A stretch of DNA of 35,348 nt from a bacterium (GTDB lineage: Bacteria > UBA10199 > DSSB01), in the NCBI GenBank assembly GCA_035281585.1, contig DATEDP010000130.1:1-35348 (forward strand). The letters are read 5' to 3'. The notes below the pieces were generated by a model. That model was not told where the DNA came from and did not search any database. It saw nothing but the letters and a program-made list of their open reading frames with translations. Numbering within the stretch: the stretch's first letter is position 1; every line of letters starts with the position of its first letter. The position numbers and the translations under genes are program-made. This document shows positions 1 to 8,386 of the stretch, piece after piece.

Positions 1-2
1 CC

Positions 3-1034
3 TTCACCGGCGATCCGCGCTGGACCCAGCTGGTGATCGAGAGCTTGGCCGGGGAGCCCTTCGTCGGCGCCATGACCAATCCGGAGCCCGGCCTCAGTCC
101 CGACCAGCTCCGCCGGATTCGGCCCGATGCCTATTACGGCAGCGGCAATCAAACTTACGAGAACCCGGTGAACAACTTCACCGCCTTCGGCTATATCGGC
201 GCCGGCGCCCTGATGGCCCGAGCCGGCGCGATCAGCCCGGCGATGACGGTGGCCGCGGCTCGCGGCATCTTCGAGGTGGCCAAGCTCGGCGCGCCGGCCG
301 AATGGCGCGACCGTCTGCCGCCGGAACGGCGGGACTTTGGCCGTCATTGGTTGGTGCCGCGACATGACGACCTGCGATTGATCCAAGCCGAGGCCGGCGC
401 GGTCGCCAAGGCCGCCGCCCGCGATGGCCAGGCCATGATGCTGGGGCGCGATCCCGGCGCCGACATGCTCCAGCGCTTCGACCGCGAGGTCGACGAGCAG
501 GTGGCCTTGCGTCAGTGGACGGTTTCGAAGCTTCGGGCGGATATCGGCGATCAAGGCCGGCAGTACCTCAGCGCCCGCTATCCGCGGCGCTATTCGCCCT
601 TCCGCCTGGAGCCGAACGCCCAGCCGCTCTTCGAGGTGGCGCCGGAAGTTCCGCTCGAGGCCTTCGAGCATTTCGCCGGCCGGATGGGCTTGCAGCCGAG
701 GGATTGGGAGTATTTATTGAACCGGGAGGGCGACCTGCGGCCGGCGGCCCTGACCGAGGCCCTGGATCGGCTGCGGCCCGGCCTCGACACGCCGGCACCG
801 GCCCGCGACTTGGCCGAGCGCGAAATTCGCCTCATGGTCCAGCTGGCGACGATCAGCCCTTCGCTGGGCTTGGCCTTGGCGGTGGAGCGCGGCCGGATCC
901 AAAACGAAAACCTCGGCGAATTCCCGACCGTCTTCCACCAGCAAGCGGCGCTCCGCACGGTTCTTGAACTGGTGCCGGAGGCTCGGCCGGCGCTGGAGCA
1001 GAATTTTTCGGACCTGCCGAATTTCCCCAATTAA
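3..1034 (+). CDS. Hypothetical protein, 5'-truncated by the window edge
   Basis: The frame is open from base 3 (FTGDPRWTQLV...), so the GTG at 33 is probably an internal Val codon and the true start lies upstream; 343 codons are visible. I do not recognise the family. There is a short Gly/Ala-rich stretch (GYIGAGALMARAGAISPA) near visible residue 60, then mixed charged helical sequence rich in Arg, Leu and Pro. There is no clear signal peptide or membrane segment in the visible part. Codon use is strongly GC-rich, like the genes up to about 15 kb. The gene converges on the next one, with a cloverleaf-like repeat lying between the two stop codons. Confidence 0.6.
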   Translation, partial: FTGDPRWTQLVIESLAGEPFVGAMTNPEPGLSPDQLRRIRPDAYYGSGNQTYENPVNNFTAFGYIGAGALMARAGAISPAMTVAAARGIFEVAKLGAPAEWRDRLPPERRDFGRHWLVPRHDDLRLIQAEAGAVAKAAARDGQAMMLGRDPGADMLQRFDREVDEQVALRQWTVSKLRADIGDQGRQYLSARYPRRYSPFRLEPNAQPLFEVAPEVPLEAFEHFAGRMGLQPRDWEYLLNREGDLRPAALTEALDRLRPGLDTPAPARDLAEREIRLMVQLATISPSLGLALAVERGRIQNENLGEFPTVFHQQAALRTVLELVPEARPALEQNFSDLPNFPN

Positions 1035-1035
1035 A

Positions 1036-1085
1036 GTAGCAAGGGGCTTCAGCCCCGACTTGGCGGGCCTAAAGGCCCTTGCTAC
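1036..1085. repeat. REP-like cloverleaf element
   Basis: Outer arms GTAGCAA (1036-1042) and TTGCTAC (1079-1085) are perfect inverted repeats. They enclose two perfect hairpins, GGGGCT-TC-AGCCCC (1043-1056) and GGGCCT-AA-AGGCCC (1065-1078). The layout, two hairpins inside a closing stem, resembles REP/BIME-type interspersed repeats. It lies between two convergent genes and overlaps the last codons and stop of the minus-strand gene. It could also act as a bidirectional transcription stop, but there is no T-run. Confidence 0.7.
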
Positions 1086-2961
1086 GGGATTTTAAGCGAA
1101 TCACGCCAAACGGCAATCCGCCCAAAATCAGCAGCCAAAGCGATCCGCCGGCCGCGCTTCCGCCGAGCGAGCAACCGGTTCCATTCAAGAGGAAGCCGCC
1201 GCCCTGGACCGTGACCGTCGCCGAGCTGGCCGCGCCGCAGGCGTCGGTGCAAGTCACCTGGAGCACCGAGGTCTGGCTGGCTTGCACGATCGGGTTGGCC
1301 GCGCTCGAATCGCTGATCTCGGCGTTGCCCGAAACCACTTCCCATTCGATGCTCAGGTTTTCACCGAGCTCGCCCAAGCAGGTCGGATCGCCGCCGACTT
1401 GGAAACCGCCATTGGCCGCCACCGGCGTGCCGGCGTCGGCGACGGGATCGTCGTTGTGATTGAAGGCCACCGAGGCGTGGTAAACGGCCTGCTCGCCGAA
1501 GCCCTGGCCGGTCACCGCCTGCGGAGTCGGCTCGGGAATGAGCTCGAAGGCCGAATAGGCCAGGTCGGGCCCGCCGCAGCCGTCGATGTCCTTGGTCGCG
1601 ATCGGGATCGTCACCCGGTTGTCGAGCGATCCCCCCACCGCCAAGGTTTGATCCGCCGCCACCGGGAAATTTCCATCGCCCGGATTGAGCCGGACCTGGA
1701 CGCCGCCCTGCGGAAATTCGGGGCTCGCCTCCTCGGCCTGGATGAAGGTGTTGGCCAAGTCGTCGAGGCCGTCGCCGTCGAAGTCGGCGGCGGCTAAACC
1801 GAAAATCGCCAACAGGCCGGTCTGGGGCAGGCCAAGCGGGTTGACCGCGCAGCTCCCGCCGGGAGCGCAGAGGACAACCGAAAGGTCGCCAACCGAGAGC
1901 TCCTGGTCAAAAAAGAAGACGGCGAAGTCGAGGAAATCGTCGCCGTCGAAATTCCCGGCGGCCAGCGTGACCGGGATCGACTGATCGGGGAAAGACACCG
2001 AAGCGATCGGGTCGGAGACGAAGCTCCCGTCGCCGTTGCCCTTGAAGACCAAGAGGAAGTTATTGGTGCCCGTTCCGGTCGGGGGCAGGCTCAGGGTCAG
2101 CGCCAGATCGACCGGGCCGTCGCCGTCGATATCGGCGGCGACGAGGTTCACCGCCGAATCGAAGCCGGCCAAGCCCGCCGGCAAGGTGAGCACCGAGTCG
2201 GTCCGGGGGAGAGCTCCCAAGCTCCCGTTGTTCTGCAGGCTCACCGCGATCTGGTCGGCGCCGTCGAAATCGTAGAAGGCCAAGTCGACCAGGCCGTCGC
2301 CGTCGAAATCGGCGGCCGCGAAGTTGGGATCGAACTCGCCGAAGGCCGTCAAAATGCTGCCGTCGGTTTGGGATCCCAGCTCATTGAGCGAGGTCGCGAA
2401 GAAATTGGGGCCGGCCTGCGAAGGCACGCCGATGGCTCGGGCCGGACCGAAGCCGGAGGCGAAAAATTTGACGTTGGCCGGCGCATTCACCGCCATATCC
2501 ATCTCGGGCGTGACGCCGAGCAAGGCGATGTCGTCGGCTTGGTCGCCGTTCAAGTCGACCAATTGGAGGCTGCTCGGAAAGAAATAATTCGTCTCGGCCA
2601 GGGTCGTCTCGATGTCGGAGGGCGGGCTCAAGGCCAAGGAGCGGGTATCGGCGGCGCTGTCATGGACGATGGTCCAATAACGCTGGGTGATGGAGCTGTC
2701 GAGGTCGATGAACCCGACGGCGGCGATCGCGACCTCGTTGAGGGTCGAATCGCCGGGTCCCAGGATCGAGGTGTCGAAATTGCCGATGTTCAGAGTCGAG
2801 GGAATGTCGATCGATTCATCATCGAGGAAGCCCAGGCTCGGCAGGAGAAAATCCACCGGCGCGTCGAAAGTTTGGGCGAGCCCCGGCGCGGAAGCGCCGA
2901 GCAGCAAGCTGGCCGCCAAAGCGCCAAATCCGAGTTTAAAACCACTCTTGTGCTTTCGCAT
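1069..2961 (-). CDS. Secreted FG-GAP/VCBS-like repeat protein with GCSL-type C-terminal anchor
   Basis: 630 aa. A Sec signal peptide (residues 1-30, ending GLAQ) is followed by six DxDGDG-type calcium-loop repeats typical of FG-GAP/VCBS beta-propellers: VDLNGDQADDIALLG (135), ADFDGDGLVDLAF (217), then near 276, 336, 392 and 457. A PKD/Ig-like segment (about 505-586, with WEVVSG and four Cys) leads to a C-terminal tripartite tail: GCSL (597-600), a hydrophobic helix, then basic residues. The tail suggests cell-surface processing and anchoring. The start is supported by AAGGAGGG just upstream. It is a clear paralog of the adjacent gene (3081-5003). The last residues (SRSKGL) and the TAG stop are encoded by the REP-like element, whereas the paralog ends in VIRRRR. 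Ligand unknown. Confidence 0.85.
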   Translation of the reverse strand: MRKHKSGFKLGFGALAASLLLGASAPGLAQTFDAPVDFLLPSLGFLDDESIDIPSTLNIGNFDTSILGPGDSTLNEVAIAAVGFIDLDSSITQRYWTIVHDSAADTRSLALSPPSDIETTLAETNYFFPSSLQLVDLNGDQADDIALLGVTPEMDMAVNAPANVKFFASGFGPARAIGVPSQAGPNFFATSLNELGSQTDGSILTAFGEFDPNFAAADFDGDGLVDLAFYDFDGADQIAVSLQNNGSLGALPRTDSVLTLPAGLAGFDSAVNLVAADIDGDGPVDLALTLSLPPTGTGTNNFLLVFKGNGDGSFVSDPIASVSFPDQSIPVTLAAGNFDGDDFLDFAVFFFDQELSVGDLSVVLCAPGGSCAVNPLGLPQTGLLAIFGLAAADFDGDGLDDLANTFIQAEEASPEFPQGGVQVRLNPGDGNFPVAADQTLAVGGSLDNRVTIPIATKDIDGCGGPDLAYSAFELIPEPTPQAVTGQGFGEQAVYHASVAFNHNDDPVADAGTPVAANGGFQVGGDPTCLGELGENLSIEWEVVSGNAEISDSSAANPIVQASQTSVLQVTCTDACGAASSATVTVQGGGFLLNGTGCSLGGSAAGGSLWLLILGGLPFGVIRLKSRSKGL

Positions 2962-2989
2962 GAACCCTCCTTGGGAAAAGCGTTGAGAA

Positions 2990-3019
2990 ATTAGAAATCA
3001 GACTCGCCAGTCTAGTCAA
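2990..3019 (-). promoter_or_regulatory. Candidate sigma70-type promoter of the 1069-2961 gene
   Basis: On the minus strand, TTGACT (3019-3014) and TCTAAT (2995-2990) are 18 bp apart, 28 bp upstream of the ATG. The -35 box begins right after the T-tract of the terminator of the upstream paralog, so the two tandem paralogs look independently transcribed. Confidence 0.45.
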
Positions 3020-3026
3020 GAAATTG

Positions 3027-3059
3027 AAAAAAAAGCCCGGACTCCGAAGAGTCCGGGCT
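3027..3059 (-). terminator. Rho-independent terminator of the 3081-5003 gene
   Basis: Reading on the minus strand: stem AGCCCGGACTC, loop TTCG, stem GAGTCCGGGCT, then a run of eight T. The 11-bp perfect stem, UUCG tetraloop and T-run are a textbook intrinsic terminator, 22 bp after the stop codon. Confidence 0.93.
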
Positions 3060-3080
3060 CTGAATTCACCGCGTTCGCCG

Positions 3081-5003
3081 CTATCGGCGTCGGCGAATGA
3101 CCGCCAAGGGCAGCAAGCCGGCCAGGCCGACCAGCCAAGCCAGACCGCCCGAGGCCGCCGGGTTCAGCGAGCAGCCCGAGCCGTTCAGGAGGATGTTGCC
3201 GCCTTGAACCGTGACCGTCGCCGAGCTCGAAGCGCCGCAGAGATCCGAGCAGGTCACTTGGAGGACCGAGTCGGTCTGGGCGTTCACGACCGGGTTGGCC
3301 GTGGTCGGATCGCTGATGCTGGCGTCGCCCGAAACCACTTCCCACTCGATCGTCAGGTTTTCGCCGAGCTCGCCCAAGCAAGTCGGCTCGCCGCCGACTT
3401 GGAAGCCGCCGCTGACCGGGACCGGAGTTCCAGCGTCGGCGATCGGATCGTCGTTATGGTTGAAGGCCACCGAAGCCCAGTTGGTGGTGCCGAAGAAGCC
3501 GCCTTGCGGGGCCAGAACCGGCGCCGGCGACTCTTGGGGGATCTGGAAGCCGCTGTAGGCCAGATCGGGCCCGCCGCAGCCGTCAATGTCCTTGCCGATG
3601 ACTTGGAGGACGATGCGGCTATCCTCGCCGCCGCCGAGCAGGAGTATCTGGTCGGGTTGGTTGGTGAAGCTGCCGTTTTGGTTGACCAAGACTCCCACGC
3701 CCGAGCTGATTTCGTTTTGCTCGCACTCGCCGCTGGGGTTGTCGCAAGCGATGAAGGCCACCGCCAAGTCGTCCAAGCCGTCCTCGTCGTAGTCGGCGGC
3801 CGCCAGGCTGAGCGGGACGACGAAGGTGCCGTCGGCCAAATCGATCGGGCTGACGCTGCAAGAGGCGCCGGGGCTGCAAAGGACGATATTGATCAAGAAA
3901 GTCCCGGGGAGCACTTCCTGCTGGGCCGCGCCGACGGCGAAATCGAGAAACTCGTCGCCATCGAAGTTGCCGACCGCCAGCCCGCTGAGGTCGAAGTCGC
4001 TCCCGAGGTCGACCGAAGCGATGGGATCGGCGACGAAGCTGCCGTCGCCGTTGCCCTTGAACACCAGCAGCCGGTCGGGAACGCCGCTGCCGTCGGCGGC
4101 GTCGAAGGTGATCGCCAGGTCGGGCGCGCCGTCGCCGTCGATGTCGGCGGCCACCAGGTTATAGGCGAAGTCGAAGCCTTGGTAATCGACCGGCAGGTTG
4201 AGGGTGGTGTCGGTCCGCGGCAAGGTGCCGAAGGTCCCGTCGTTCCTCAGGCTGACGGCCACCTGGATGCCGGGGTCGCCAAAGAAGAAATCGTAGAAGG
4301 CCAAATCGATGCTTCCGTCGCCGTCGAAATCGGCGGTGGTGAGCGAAGGCTGGGAAGGAGTCCCGCCGAACAGCGAAGGAATCGAGGAATCGGTCTGCTG
4401 GCCGAGGATGTTGAGCGAGGTCGCGAAGAAATTGGGACCGGCCTGCGAAGGCACGCCGAAGACGCCGACCGGCCCGGTGGTGCCGGTCTTTTGTAATTTG
4501 AGGCTGGCCAGGTCGACCGCTCGGCCGCTCTCGAGCTCGATGCCCGCGCCCAGGACGGCGATATCGTCGGCGCCATCGCCGTCGAGGTCGACGAGCTGGA
4601 GGCTGTCCGGGATCAAGTAGAAAGGCTCGAATTCGTCGGTGACCGCGATGTCGGAAGGAGCGGTCTGAACCAGCGACCGGGTGTCGGTCGAGCTGTCATG
4701 GACGATCGTCCAATAACGGTGGACCAAGGCGATCGGATCGGTTTCGACAAAGCCGGAAATGCCGGCGATGGCCACTTCGTTGAGCGGCAGATCGCCGGGC
4801 CCGTTGATCGAAGTGTCGTAGTTACCGACGTTCAAGGTGAGCGGAAGGCTCGGAAACGGCGCCGCGCTCGGCGTCGGCAAGGCCTCGAGCACGAAATCCA
4901 GAACCGGTGTATCGAAGATTTGAGCTTGGCCGGACGAAGTCCAGCCCCCCAGGATCGCCGTCATCGCCAGAACGGCACCCCCTACTTTCTTATACCACTG
5001 CAT
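3081..5003 (-). CDS. Secreted FG-GAP/VCBS-like repeat protein with GCSL-type C-terminal anchor (paralog)
   Basis: 640 aa. Signal peptide about 1-28 (ending SGQAQ). Calcium-loop repeats include VDLDGDGADDIAVLG (138), ADFDGDGSIDLAF (224), ADIDGDGAPDLAI (286), and more at about 350, 410 and 470. The C-terminal region repeats the pattern of the neighbour (DAGTPV, WEVVSG, CSDLCG) and ends with GSGCSLNPAASGG, a hydrophobic helix and RRRR. It is very similar to the 1069-2961 product throughout, so the pair arose by tandem duplication. AAAGGAGA lies 7 bp before the ATG. The four-Arg end looks like the ancestral C-terminus. It probably sits on the outer surface; function unknown. Confidence 0.87.
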   Translation of the reverse strand: MQWYKKVGGAVLAMTAILGGWTSSGQAQIFDTPVLDFVLEALPTPSAAPFPSLPLTLNVGNYDTSINGPGDLPLNEVAIAGISGFVETDPIALVHRYWTIVHDSSTDTRSLVQTAPSDIAVTDEFEPFYLIPDSLQLVDLDGDGADDIAVLGAGIELESGRAVDLASLKLQKTGTTGPVGVFGVPSQAGPNFFATSLNILGQQTDSSIPSLFGGTPSQPSLTTADFDGDGSIDLAFYDFFFGDPGIQVAVSLRNDGTFGTLPRTDTTLNLPVDYQGFDFAYNLVAADIDGDGAPDLAITFDAADGSGVPDRLLVFKGNGDGSFVADPIASVDLGSDFDLSGLAVGNFDGDEFLDFAVGAAQQEVLPGTFLINIVLCSPGASCSVSPIDLADGTFVVPLSLAAADYDEDGLDDLAVAFIACDNPSGECEQNEISSGVGVLVNQNGSFTNQPDQILLLGGGEDSRIVLQVIGKDIDGCGGPDLAYSGFQIPQESPAPVLAPQGGFFGTTNWASVAFNHNDDPIADAGTPVPVSGGFQVGGEPTCLGELGENLTIEWEVVSGDASISDPTTANPVVNAQTDSVLQVTCSDLCGASSSATVTVQGGNILLNGSGCSLNPAASGGLAWLVGLAGLLPLAVIRRRR

Positions 5004-5120
5004 CGGCTATTCTCCTTTCATGGATAGAGATGAAGCCCCGAGCTTTTCTTGAAGTTGGATTCGGGTTACAACCAGAATGGAATGATTCCCAATACCCGGC
5101 CCGACTAAATAAGGAAATTC

Positions 5121-5780
5121 ATGCTCCGTCAAGAATTACATCGCCCTTTCCGAGTCTTTTTGCTGCTGATCGCGATCGGGCTCGGCTCGGCGGTGCCGGC
5201 CAGGGCCGCAAGTGCGCCCAAGCCACCGGAAAGCGGAGCCCGGCTCCAAGACTTCGTCCCCAAGGGCTGGGCCGTCCTGATGCAGGCCGAGGGCGATCTG
5301 AACCGCGACGGCAAGCCCGACGCCGCTTTGATCCTGAAAAATCCGGCCGAAGACTCGATGCAAGAAGAATGGCCGCGGCCGCTGGTCCTGCTCCTGCAAA
5401 ACCCCGAAGGCGGCGGTTATCGGCTCTCAGCCGCCAGCGAGCAGGCCGTCCTTTGCCGCACTTGCGGCGGCATCTTCGGCGACCCCTTGGCCGAGCTTCA
5501 GATCAAGAACGGCGTGGTGATCATCGATCATTACGGCGGCAGCCGTTTTCGCTGGGGCTACACCCACCGCTGGCGCCGGCAGGACGGGGATTGGATCTTG
5601 ATCGGTGAAACCAAGATCAGTCACGACACCGCCGGCCCCGAGGCCAAGGAAGACGACTTCAATTGGCTGACCGGCGATCGGATCGTGAAAGTCACCGATG
5701 CCGACGGGAAGGTCAAGACGACGAAGCGCCGCGAGGCCAAGAAGCCTCCGGCCAAGCTTTCGACCTTCAAATTCGAATGA
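5121..5780 (+). CDS. Secreted protein with a single calcium-loop-like motif
   Basis: 219 aa with a Sec signal peptide (FRVFLLLIAIGLGSAVPARA, cleavage near residue 30). The mature part begins with a conserved-looking block (LQDFVPKGWAVLMQAEGDL) and carries a Dx[DN]xDG-type loop, GDLNRDGKPDAALIL, as in VCBS/integrin-like proteins. Cys pair CRTC lies near residue 115, followed by YGGSRFRWGYTHRWR and a basic C-terminus. I recall similar secreted proteins in proteobacteria but no assigned function. It is the first gene of a three-gene operon, and its TGA overlaps the ATG of the next gene (ATGA). Confidence 0.75.
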   Translation: MLRQELHRPFRVFLLLIAIGLGSAVPARAASAPKPPESGARLQDFVPKGWAVLMQAEGDLNRDGKPDAALILKNPAEDSMQEEWPRPLVLLLQNPEGGGYRLSAASEQAVLCRTCGGIFGDPLAELQIKNGVVIIDHYGGSRFRWGYTHRWRRQDGDWILIGETKISHDTAGPEAKEDDFNWLTGDRIVKVTDADGKVKTTKRREAKKPPAKLSTFKFE

Positions 5781-6532
5781 GCCGCGAAGACACCATCCTC
5801 TATCAATTTCCGATCTCGCATTACTGCGAGAAGGCTCGATGGACCCTCGCCTTCAAGGGCTTGCCCTACCGTTTGGTCAATTTGGCGCCGGGACTTCATT
5901 TGCGGAAAACCCGGAAGATGGGCTGCGGCGCCACCAGCCTCCCGGTGCTGCGGCACGGCGGCCAAATCGTCCAGGGCTCCGACGCCATCATCGACTACCT
6001 CGATCGGATCCAGCCCGAGCCTCGCCTGACTCCGCTCGATCCGGCCGAAGCCGCCGAAGCCCGGGAATGGGAAGTTTTCCTCGATAGGGAAATCGGCGTC
6101 CACCTTCGCCGCTACTTCTATCATTATCTCTTGGCCCAACCGGCGATGGCCAAGCGGATGATTTTGCACGACACCTCTTTTTCGATCCGGGCGATCTACG
6201 CCTTCGCCTTCCCGGCCATCCGCCGGCTGATGCGCCGGGCGATGAACATTCGGCCCGAAACCGCCGAAAAATCGCGGCAGCGCTTGTTGGAGGCCATCGA
6301 TCGCTTGAACCAAACCCTGAAAAACCGGAACTACCTGGTGGGCGACCGCTTCAGCCGGGCCGACATGAGCGCCGCCGCCCTGCTGGCGCCGCTCTGCACG
6401 CCGCCCGAGCATTCCTTCCCCTTTCCGCAGGAAGCGGAAATGCCGGAGGTCCTGCGCGATTTCCGGGCCGCCCACCGCCAAGAGCCTTTTTTCCTTTGGA
6501 CCTTGAAACTCTATCGGGAGCACCGTGGCTAA
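5777..6532 (+). CDS. Glutathione S-transferase-like protein
   Basis: 251 aa from the ATG that overlaps the previous stop (ATGA). A longer upstream reading exists but would overlap the preceding gene by more than 100 bp. The N-terminal thioredoxin-like GST fold shows FPISHYCEKARWTLAFKGL (active-site region), a TSLPVL cis-Pro segment and GSDAIIDYLD, the glutathione gamma-glutamyl contact loop in the family. The C-terminal helical domain (about 95-240) contains YLVGDRFSRADMSAAALLAP, the usual N-capping region of the GST C-domain. Predicted role: cytosolic glutathione- or thiol-dependent transferase; substrate unknown. Translation is probably coupled to its neighbours. Confidence 0.85.
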   Translation: MSREDTILYQFPISHYCEKARWTLAFKGLPYRLVNLAPGLHLRKTRKMGCGATSLPVLRHGGQIVQGSDAIIDYLDRIQPEPRLTPLDPAEAAEAREWEVFLDREIGVHLRRYFYHYLLAQPAMAKRMILHDTSFSIRAIYAFAFPAIRRLMRRAMNIRPETAEKSRQRLLEAIDRLNQTLKNRNYLVGDRFSRADMSAAALLAPLCTPPEHSFPFPQEAEMPEVLRDFRAAHRQEPFFLWTLKLYREHRG

Positions 6533-6950
6533 ACCCCTCTTCCATCTGGCCTTCCCGGTCCACGACCTGAAGGCCGCGAAGAAATTCTATCTCGCCCTCG
6601 GCTGCCGCGCCGGCCGGGCCTCGGCTCATTCGGCGATCTTCAAGCTCGGCGAGCACCAGATCGTCGCCCAGCTCGCCAAGGAAAAGCCACGGCCGCAGCG
6701 CGGGATCTACCCCCGCCACTTCGGCCTCATCTTCGGCAGCTTGAAGGAATGGCAGGCGCTGGAAAAGCGGGCCCGGCGGCGCAAGCTCGCTTTCTATCAG
6801 GAGCCCAAGCTCCGTTTCGCCGGAACGCCGCTCGAGCACCGGACCTTCTTCCTCCAGGACCCTTCGCTGAATTTATTGGAGTTCAAGTTCTACAGCGATC
6901 CGGCGGCGATCTTCGGCCGGCGCCGGATCAAGAAGATCGGGGATCACTGA
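6525..6950 (+). CDS. VOC/glyoxalase-superfamily protein
   Basis: 141 aa, GTG start inside the end of the GST-like gene (8-bp overlap), so coupled. It has the paired beta-alpha-beta-beta-beta layout of the VOC fold: FHLAFPVHDLKAAKKFYLALGCR at the N-terminus and a closing HRTFFLQDPSLNLLEFKFY, where a Glu in LLEFK is the usual metal ligand. The His in FHLAF is a plausible partner ligand. Members include glyoxalase I, dioxygenases and fosfomycin-resistance proteins; the exact reaction cannot be told here. With the adjacent GST-like gene it may act in thiol-linked detoxification (inference). Confidence 0.8.
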   Translation: MAKPLFHLAFPVHDLKAAKKFYLALGCRAGRASAHSAIFKLGEHQIVAQLAKEKPRPQRGIYPRHFGLIFGSLKEWQALEKRARRRKLAFYQEPKLRFAGTPLEHRTFFLQDPSLNLLEFKFYSDPAAIFGRRRIKKIGDH

Positions 6951-6968
6951 GAGGGGCATCGTAACACC

Positions 6969-7044
6969 GTCATCCTGAGCGAAGGATCTGCGACCGCCTT
7001 GGTGGGTATGAGATTCTTCGGCCCCTTCGGGTCCTCAGAATGAC
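6969..7044. repeat. GTCATCCTGAGC-family interspersed repeat
   Basis: It begins GTCATCCTGAGCGAAGGATC and ends with the inverted motif CTCAGAATGAC, enclosing GATTCTTCGGCCCCTTCGGG. This is the well-known type of bacterial intergenic repeat with GTCAT...ATGAC ends. A second, composite copy lies at 11397-11628. The right end overlaps the stop codon of the minus-strand gene 7035-8258. Confidence 0.75.
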
Positions 7045-8258
7045 AACAGCGAGACGGATCTCTTCCGATCCCGCTCCTCCAAAAAATCCTGGAACCGGAC
7101 TTTCGGATAGCCGCTGAAGTGAAAAGCCCCGCCGTAGACGATGCCACGGCCCTTGGCCGGAACCCCTTCGGCCCAGATCCGGTTGCGGGTGCCAATGCTG
7201 AGCGAGCTCATCTTGGCGTCGGCGGCTTGGGTATAGGAGGCCGGCGCGTCCAAGGCCACGACCTTGAGCCCCCGGCGGCGGCAGAGCAGGAGGAGCTGGT
7301 AATAGGGATTCTCCTCCGGCTTGCTGATCTTCTTGAAATAGGGCGCCCAGAACGGCTGGAGGTAGTTCTGGAGCTTGCGCTTGGCCTCGCGCCAAGCGGT
7401 GCTGCTCGCCTTGGCGGTCAGAAAATCGTCGAGCTCGCTTTGCAGATTTTGCGGCAGCATCTCGATGGCCAGCCAATCGAGCTTCTGGCTGCGGATCATT
7501 TTTTCCAAGGCCTGAATCCGTTCCCAGCTGCCATGGATGTCGGGGAAGAGCAGAACGCCCTTCCAACCTTTCTTGGCGGCTTGAGCCCGGCTCAAGGTCG
7601 GCGTTTTGCCGTAGGTGTAGACCACCGAGTGGTAGCGGCCCCAGGCCTCCCGCTCCTGCTCGTAATAAGGATTGGCCGCGAAGAAATCCTCGAAGCGGCC
7701 GGCGGCACGCAGCAATTCCCAAAATTCCAGCCGGCAAAGGATCGAAGCTTTGCCTTGGGCGTCGAGATAGTGGATCTTCTGGAGGTGGCCGCGGTGGGTT
7801 TCGATTCGAATCAAGCGGCCGCTGGCCAAGGCGGCCTCGTGGAATTTTTTCTGCGGGGTGGCCGGGTATCCGGCATCTTTCAAAAAGTCGAGCACGGCCT
7901 GGAGACCGATGCCCTTCCCCAATTGAAAGACGAAGTCATAGGCGTTGCCACGATAGAGCCCGGCCGAAGCGGCGGGCATTCGGCCCGGACTCGGGCCTTG
8001 TTTCACCGGGCAGCCATCGGGATTTTCTTTTACCAAGGAGCGCCCGACCAGGATGGCTTCCAGTTTTTTCCAGCGCTGAGCGCCCAAGCCTCGAACCCGG
8101 AAATCGCAGCGGAGCCGGCCTTCGTGGTTGCGCAGCTCTTCCGGCTGAAAAGTCCCATCCTGATTCTCGTCGAGGTTGAGCAGCCAAGGAGACACTTCCT
8201 CGGCTTGGGCGGCTTTGGGATAATCTTCCAGGATTTGGCGGACGGAAATCGGCGTCAT
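7035..8258 (-). CDS. EF-hand plus ChaN/TraB-like protein
   Basis: 407 aa, cytosolic by appearance (no signal peptide). Residues 29-42 form a canonical EF-hand loop, DENQDGTFQPEE, with D/N/D at 1, 3, 5 and E at 12. The C-terminal half looks like the ChaN/Tiki-TraB/EreA-like fold: GVLLFPDIHGSWERIQALE with the His, then LDWLAIEMLPQNLQSELDDFL with the conserved Glu, and IVYGGAFHFSGYPKV near the end. The family includes haem-uptake and esterase- or protease-like proteins, so I infer only fold similarity. GTGGAG precedes the ATG. The last residues (SLLSF) and TGA stop lie in the interspersed repeat at 6969-7044, so the natural C-terminus may have been replaced. Confidence 0.6.
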   Translation of the reverse strand: MTPISVRQILEDYPKAAQAEEVSPWLLNLDENQDGTFQPEELRNHEGRLRCDFRVRGLGAQRWKKLEAILVGRSLVKENPDGCPVKQGPSPGRMPAASAGLYRGNAYDFVFQLGKGIGLQAVLDFLKDAGYPATPQKKFHEAALASGRLIRIETHRGHLQKIHYLDAQGKASILCRLEFWELLRAAGRFEDFFAANPYYEQEREAWGRYHSVVYTYGKTPTLSRAQAAKKGWKGVLLFPDIHGSWERIQALEKMIRSQKLDWLAIEMLPQNLQSELDDFLTAKASSTAWREAKRKLQNYLQPFWAPYFKKISKPEENPYYQLLLLCRRRGLKVVALDAPASYTQAADAKMSSLSIGTRNRIWAEGVPAKGRGIVYGGAFHFSGYPKVRFQDFLEERDRKRSVSLLSF

Positions 8259-8367
8259 TTTTTCTCCACGCTATTCCGTCATTTAAAGCAAAGCCGATGC
8301 CAGTTGTTAAACGATGAATTTATTGTTCTTTTTATGGATTTTTCGCCTAAGATGTAGGATTTTATAC

Positions 8368-8386
8368 AAATTTAACGGTTAAATTT
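8368..8386. promoter_or_regulatory. Perfect palindrome, candidate operator
   Basis: AAATTTAAC-g-GTTAAATTT is a perfect 9+1+9 inverted repeat in the AT-rich intergenic region between the divergent genes at 8258 and 8412. It lies 26 bp before the ATG of the latter and directly after a TATACA that could be a -10 box (8363-8368). The size and symmetry fit a dimeric repressor site; the regulator is unknown. Confidence 0.4.

Noticed and set aside
33-35. GTG as the start of the first gene
   Set aside because: The frame is open upstream to the window edge and there is no ribosome-binding site before the GTG.
3024-4496. 490-codon plus-strand reading frame opposite the FG-GAP-like gene
   Set aside because: It is antisense to a gene with signal peptide, repeats, ribosome-binding site and terminator; its product is low-complexity Asp/Val/Glu/Arg-rich, as expected of a mirror frame in GC-rich DNA.
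5621-6523. 300-codon minus-strand frame opposite the GST-like gene
   Set aside because: The plus strand has a convincing GST-like protein with operon overlaps on both sides.
7119-8357. 412-codon plus-strand frame opposite the EF-hand/ChaN-like gene
   Set aside because: No domain, no ribosome-binding site, and composition typical of an antisense shadow.
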